The position numbers and the translations under genes were made by a program. From the NCBI GenBank assembly GCA_002396485.1, contig DGXZ01000069.1:7395-16286 (forward strand): a DNA stretch of 8,892 bases, given 5' to 3'. Below, piece by piece: positions 7,554 through 8,892 of this stretch; position 1 is the stretch's first letter, and every line of letters starts with the position of its first letter. The stretch is from Spartobacteria bacterium UBA5019. GTDB taxonomy: Bacteria > Verrucomicrobiota > Verrucomicrobiia > Chthoniobacterales > Terrimicrobiaceae. Under the pieces are notes generated by a model. The model ran no database searches. It was given only the letters and a program-made list of their open reading frames with translations, and was not told where the DNA came from.

Positions 7554-8645
7554 TTACAGTTCGTCGTCGCTCACCCCGGCAAGATCGATGCCTCGGCGAT
7601 ATTCGGTGACCCGGCCTTCAAAGAAGTTGGTCTCCTTTTTGATCTCCATCATTTCGGAGAGCCATGGCAGCGGGTTCTCGAGGTTTTTGTGCAGTGGCTC
7701 GAGGCCGACGCCGACAAGACGGCGATCGCCGATATAGTCGATGTAGCGCCCGAACTCGTCGGCCGTGAGGCCAACGGCAGCCACTGGCAGGCAGTCACGG
7801 ATGAATTGCTTCTCGAGCGCAATGGCCTCAGCCATCGTGGAACGAAGTTCCTCGCGGAATTCTTCAGTCCAGATCTCGGGATTCTCATCAACGAGGTCTT
7901 GGAAGAGCTGGCGGAGAAGCTCGATGTGGTTTGACTCGTCACGCAGAGTGTAGCTGAACATCTGCCCGATGCCGGGGAATTTGTTCTGGCGGTAGAGCGC
8001 AAGCACCATTCCAAACAAACCATAGAACTGTGTTCCCTCCATGCACTGGCCAAAAAGGAAGATGTTTTTGGCGAGCGCAAGTTTGTTCTCGAGATCGGTG
8101 AGATCCATGTCGCGGCGGAGCGCACGGCTATTGCTCACGACGAAATCGGTTTTATTTTTGATCGTCTTCACGTCCTCAAACATGGCCTCGCACTCGTGCG
8201 GATTAATGCCAAGCGAGCTGATCATGTAAACCAGCGAGTCGGCATGGATGTTTTCCTCCTGCGCATGACGCCCAAGCACGAGCTTGAGCTCGGGAGCGGT
8301 GACCGCTTCGCGGATGACGTGAAGAATGTTGTCGCCCACGATGCCTTCGGCAGCGGAAAAATACCCGATGCCCATCTTGATGATCCAGCGATCCACATCG
8401 GAGATAGCCCCGCTCGTATCGCGCCAATGCTCGCAATCCTTCTGCATTGGAACGTCCTCAGGCTCCCAGTGGTTCGCCTTCATTTTTTTGTAGAGGTCGT
8501 AGGCCCAGGTGTATTTCAAGGGCAGGATATTGAAGAACATCGTTTGGCGTCCATTGATGACGCGCTTGGCGGCGAATGCGGCTTCGGCCTTGTCGCTATC
8601 CAGTATGAACTGGCGGTCTCCGAGTGTGATCGTTGTCGTGGTCAT
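7554..8645 (-). CDS. nrdB: class Ic-like ribonucleotide reductase small subunit (R2) lacking the radical tyrosine
   Basis: The 363-residue ferritin-like protein is the radical-generating subunit that partners NrdA. The six metal ligands are all present: E100 (F-S-A-A-E-G), E131 and H134 (E-E-N-I-H), E203 (C-M-E-G), E237 and H240 (R-D-E-S-N-H). The first ligand is Glu, as in Chlamydia, rather than the Asp of E. coli. The radical tyrosine should stand four residues after H134, but that position is L138; Chlamydia has Phe there. Other radical-route residues are kept: W60 (A-N-H-W-x-P), Y232 (equivalent to chlamydial Y222) and Y349 near the C-terminus (V-T-E-Y). This predicts a metal-based oxidant, probably Mn/Fe, instead of a tyrosyl radical. 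It is the first gene of the nrdBA operon; the ATG is preceded by an AT-rich leader without an obvious Shine-Dalgarno. Confidence 0.96.
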   Translation of the reverse strand: MTTTTITLGDRQFILDSDKAEAAFAAKRVINGRQTMFFNILPLKYTWAYDLYKKMKANHWEPEDVPMQKDCEHWRDTSGAISDVDRWIIKMGIGYFSAAEGIVGDNILHVIREAVTAPELKLVLGRHAQEENIHADSLVYMISSLGINPHECEAMFEDVKTIKNKTDFVVSNSRALRRDMDLTDLENKLALAKNIFLFGQCMEGTQFYGLFGMVLALYRQNKFPGIGQMFSYTLRDESNHIELLRQLFQDLVDENPEIWTEEFREELRSTMAEAIALEKQFIRDCLPVAAVGLTADEFGRYIDYIGDRRLVGVGLEPLHKNLENPLPWLSEMMEIKKETNFFEGRVTEYRRGIDLAGVSDDEL

Positions 8646-8728
8646 TTTAATAAAGAATAGAGTTCAGAATCTGCGTTGGCGGGTATTTCCGCATGCAATT
8701 TACGGCATGGGAGACCAAGTGACTGCAT

Positions 8729-8757
8729 TTTTTATTTTTCAGAGCCAAAAAAGTCAA
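8729..8757 (-). promoter_or_regulatory. candidate sigma70-type promoter for nrdBA
   Basis: On the minus strand TTGACT (8757-8752) is followed after 17 bp by TAAAAA (8734-8729). The first matches the -35 consensus at five of six bases, the second the -10 at four of six. The start point would fall near 8722, leaving a leader of about 75 nt. The two NrdR-like boxes lie directly upstream of this -35. A perfect -35 hexamer TTGACA also exists at 8855-8850 but has no good -10 at normal spacing; a TATGCT at 8823-8818 would put the boxes just downstream of its start point. Which is used is unresolved. Confidence 0.35.
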
Positions 8758-8761
8758 AAAA

Positions 8762-8777
8762 AATCTCCATATTGTGT
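8762..8777. promoter_or_regulatory. NrdR box 1 (nrdB-proximal half of operator)
   Basis: The 16-mer AATCTCCATATTGTGT matches the NrdR-box consensus (about ACACwATATATwGTGT) well in its right half (ATATTGTGT) and poorly in its left half. On its own it would be weak; its value comes from the exact phasing with the second box, 31 bp away start to start. Confidence 0.65.
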
Positions 8778-8792
8778 AAACTTTTTTAGCAA

Positions 8793-8808
8793 CCACAATA
8801 TGTAGTGG
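8793..8808. promoter_or_regulatory. NrdR box 2 (nrdB-distal half of operator)
   Basis: The 16-mer CCACAATATGTAGTGG is a near-perfect palindrome (wider arms AACCAC/GTGGTT) that follows the NrdR-box consensus at most positions, including the central ATAT-like core. NrdR is a Zn-finger plus ATP-cone repressor that binds paired boxes spaced 15-16 bp apart upstream of RNR operons when loaded with dATP and ATP. Here the spacer is exactly 15 bp. The nrdR gene itself is not in this window. Confidence 0.75.
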
Positions 8809-8892
8809 TTCCAAAGTAGCATAATCCACGCCAAGTTTTTTCCTTTTTTTGTCAAAAACGACACCGAAAGGAGCTTATAAAGCAGGAAGAAA

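Larger units (their letters stand above)
8646..8892 (-). promoter_or_regulatory. upstream regulatory region of the nrdBA operon
   Basis: The last 247 bp hold no convincing gene; short open frames here are biased by A/T runs. The region contains the two NrdR-like boxes and promoter candidates listed separately, with A/T tracts at 8726-8760 and 8836-8850 that could bend DNA or act as UP-like elements. An AGGAG motif on the plus strand at 8868-8872 has no start codon in range inside the window; a divergent gene could begin just beyond the right edge. No riboswitch-like fold was recognised. Confidence 0.6.

Noticed and set aside
7548..7556. Run of eight A residues (minus strand) at the nrdB stop as a possible slippage site
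   Set aside because: The run begins within the TAA stop codon after a normal NrdB C-terminus, and nrdA has its own start 28 nt later; frameshifting is not needed to explain anything.
6843..7934. Plus-strand open frame of 363 codons spanning the nrdA/nrdB junction
   Set aside because: It crosses two confirmed genes on the opposite strand, is rich in Ser/Arg as expected of a shadow frame, and has no credible start signal.
8692..8709. CATGC/GCATG inverted repeat in the nrdB leader
   Set aside because: A 5-bp stem with an 8-nt loop is too weak to call a regulatory structure, and no known riboswitch motif surrounds it.
8509..8829. Short open frames on both strands in the nrd upstream region
   Set aside because: They overlap the nrdB start or the predicted operator, and their translations are dominated by Lys/Phe from A/T runs.
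1..8892. Mobile elements, CRISPR arrays, tRNA or rRNA genes, phage genes
   Set aside because: No transposase or integrase frames, no regularly spaced repeats and no tRNA-like cloverleaf were seen on either strand.

Overview
The window looks like chromosomal DNA from a Gram-negative bacterium. Outer-membrane and periplasmic proteins are encoded here. The ribonucleotide reductase (RNR) closely resembles, from memory of the chlamydial proteins, the Chlamydia class Ic enzyme: an R1 with three N-terminal ATP-cones and a CExCQ tail, and an R2 without the radical tyrosine. Together with moderate GC content and very weak Shine-Dalgarno sequences, this suggests the PVC superphylum, most likely a free-living Verrucomicrobiota relative. 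That placement is an inference; no phylogeny could be run.

Layout. Left end, plus strand: the last codons of an upstream gene, probably a sensor histidine kinase, overlap by ATGA with a FixJ/NarL-type response regulator (26-637). A 237-bp AT-rich gap (638-874) follows, then a secreted outer-membrane beta-barrel protein (875-2428). The rest is minus strand. Read from right to left, these genes form one co-directional run: nrdB (8645-7554), nrdA (7525-4265), a cyclic-nucleotide-binding-fold protein without an HTH domain (4209-3736), a small secreted protein (3720-3193) and a TlyA-family rRNA 2'-O-methyltransferase (3183-2425). The barrel gene and tlyA converge, and their stop codons interlock.

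Regulation. The 247 bp upstream of nrdB carry two 16-bp NrdR-box-like palindromes with a 15-bp spacer, the standard NrdR operator geometry. A candidate sigma70-type promoter lies next to them. The nrdBA operon is therefore predicted to be repressed by NrdR when dATP/ATP is high. Spacings of 28, 55, 15 and 9 nt would allow transcription to continue into the three downstream genes.

Most interesting signal. NrdB keeps all six metal ligands (first ligand Glu, as in Chlamydia) and the radical-transfer residues, but has Leu138 where canonical R2 has the radical Tyr and Chlamydia has Phe. This predicts a tyrosyl-radical-independent, probably Mn/Fe, class Ic-like RNR. The partner NrdA has three ATP-cones of unequal conservation. 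The rest of the window is conventional; no mobile element, CRISPR array, tRNA or rRNA was seen.
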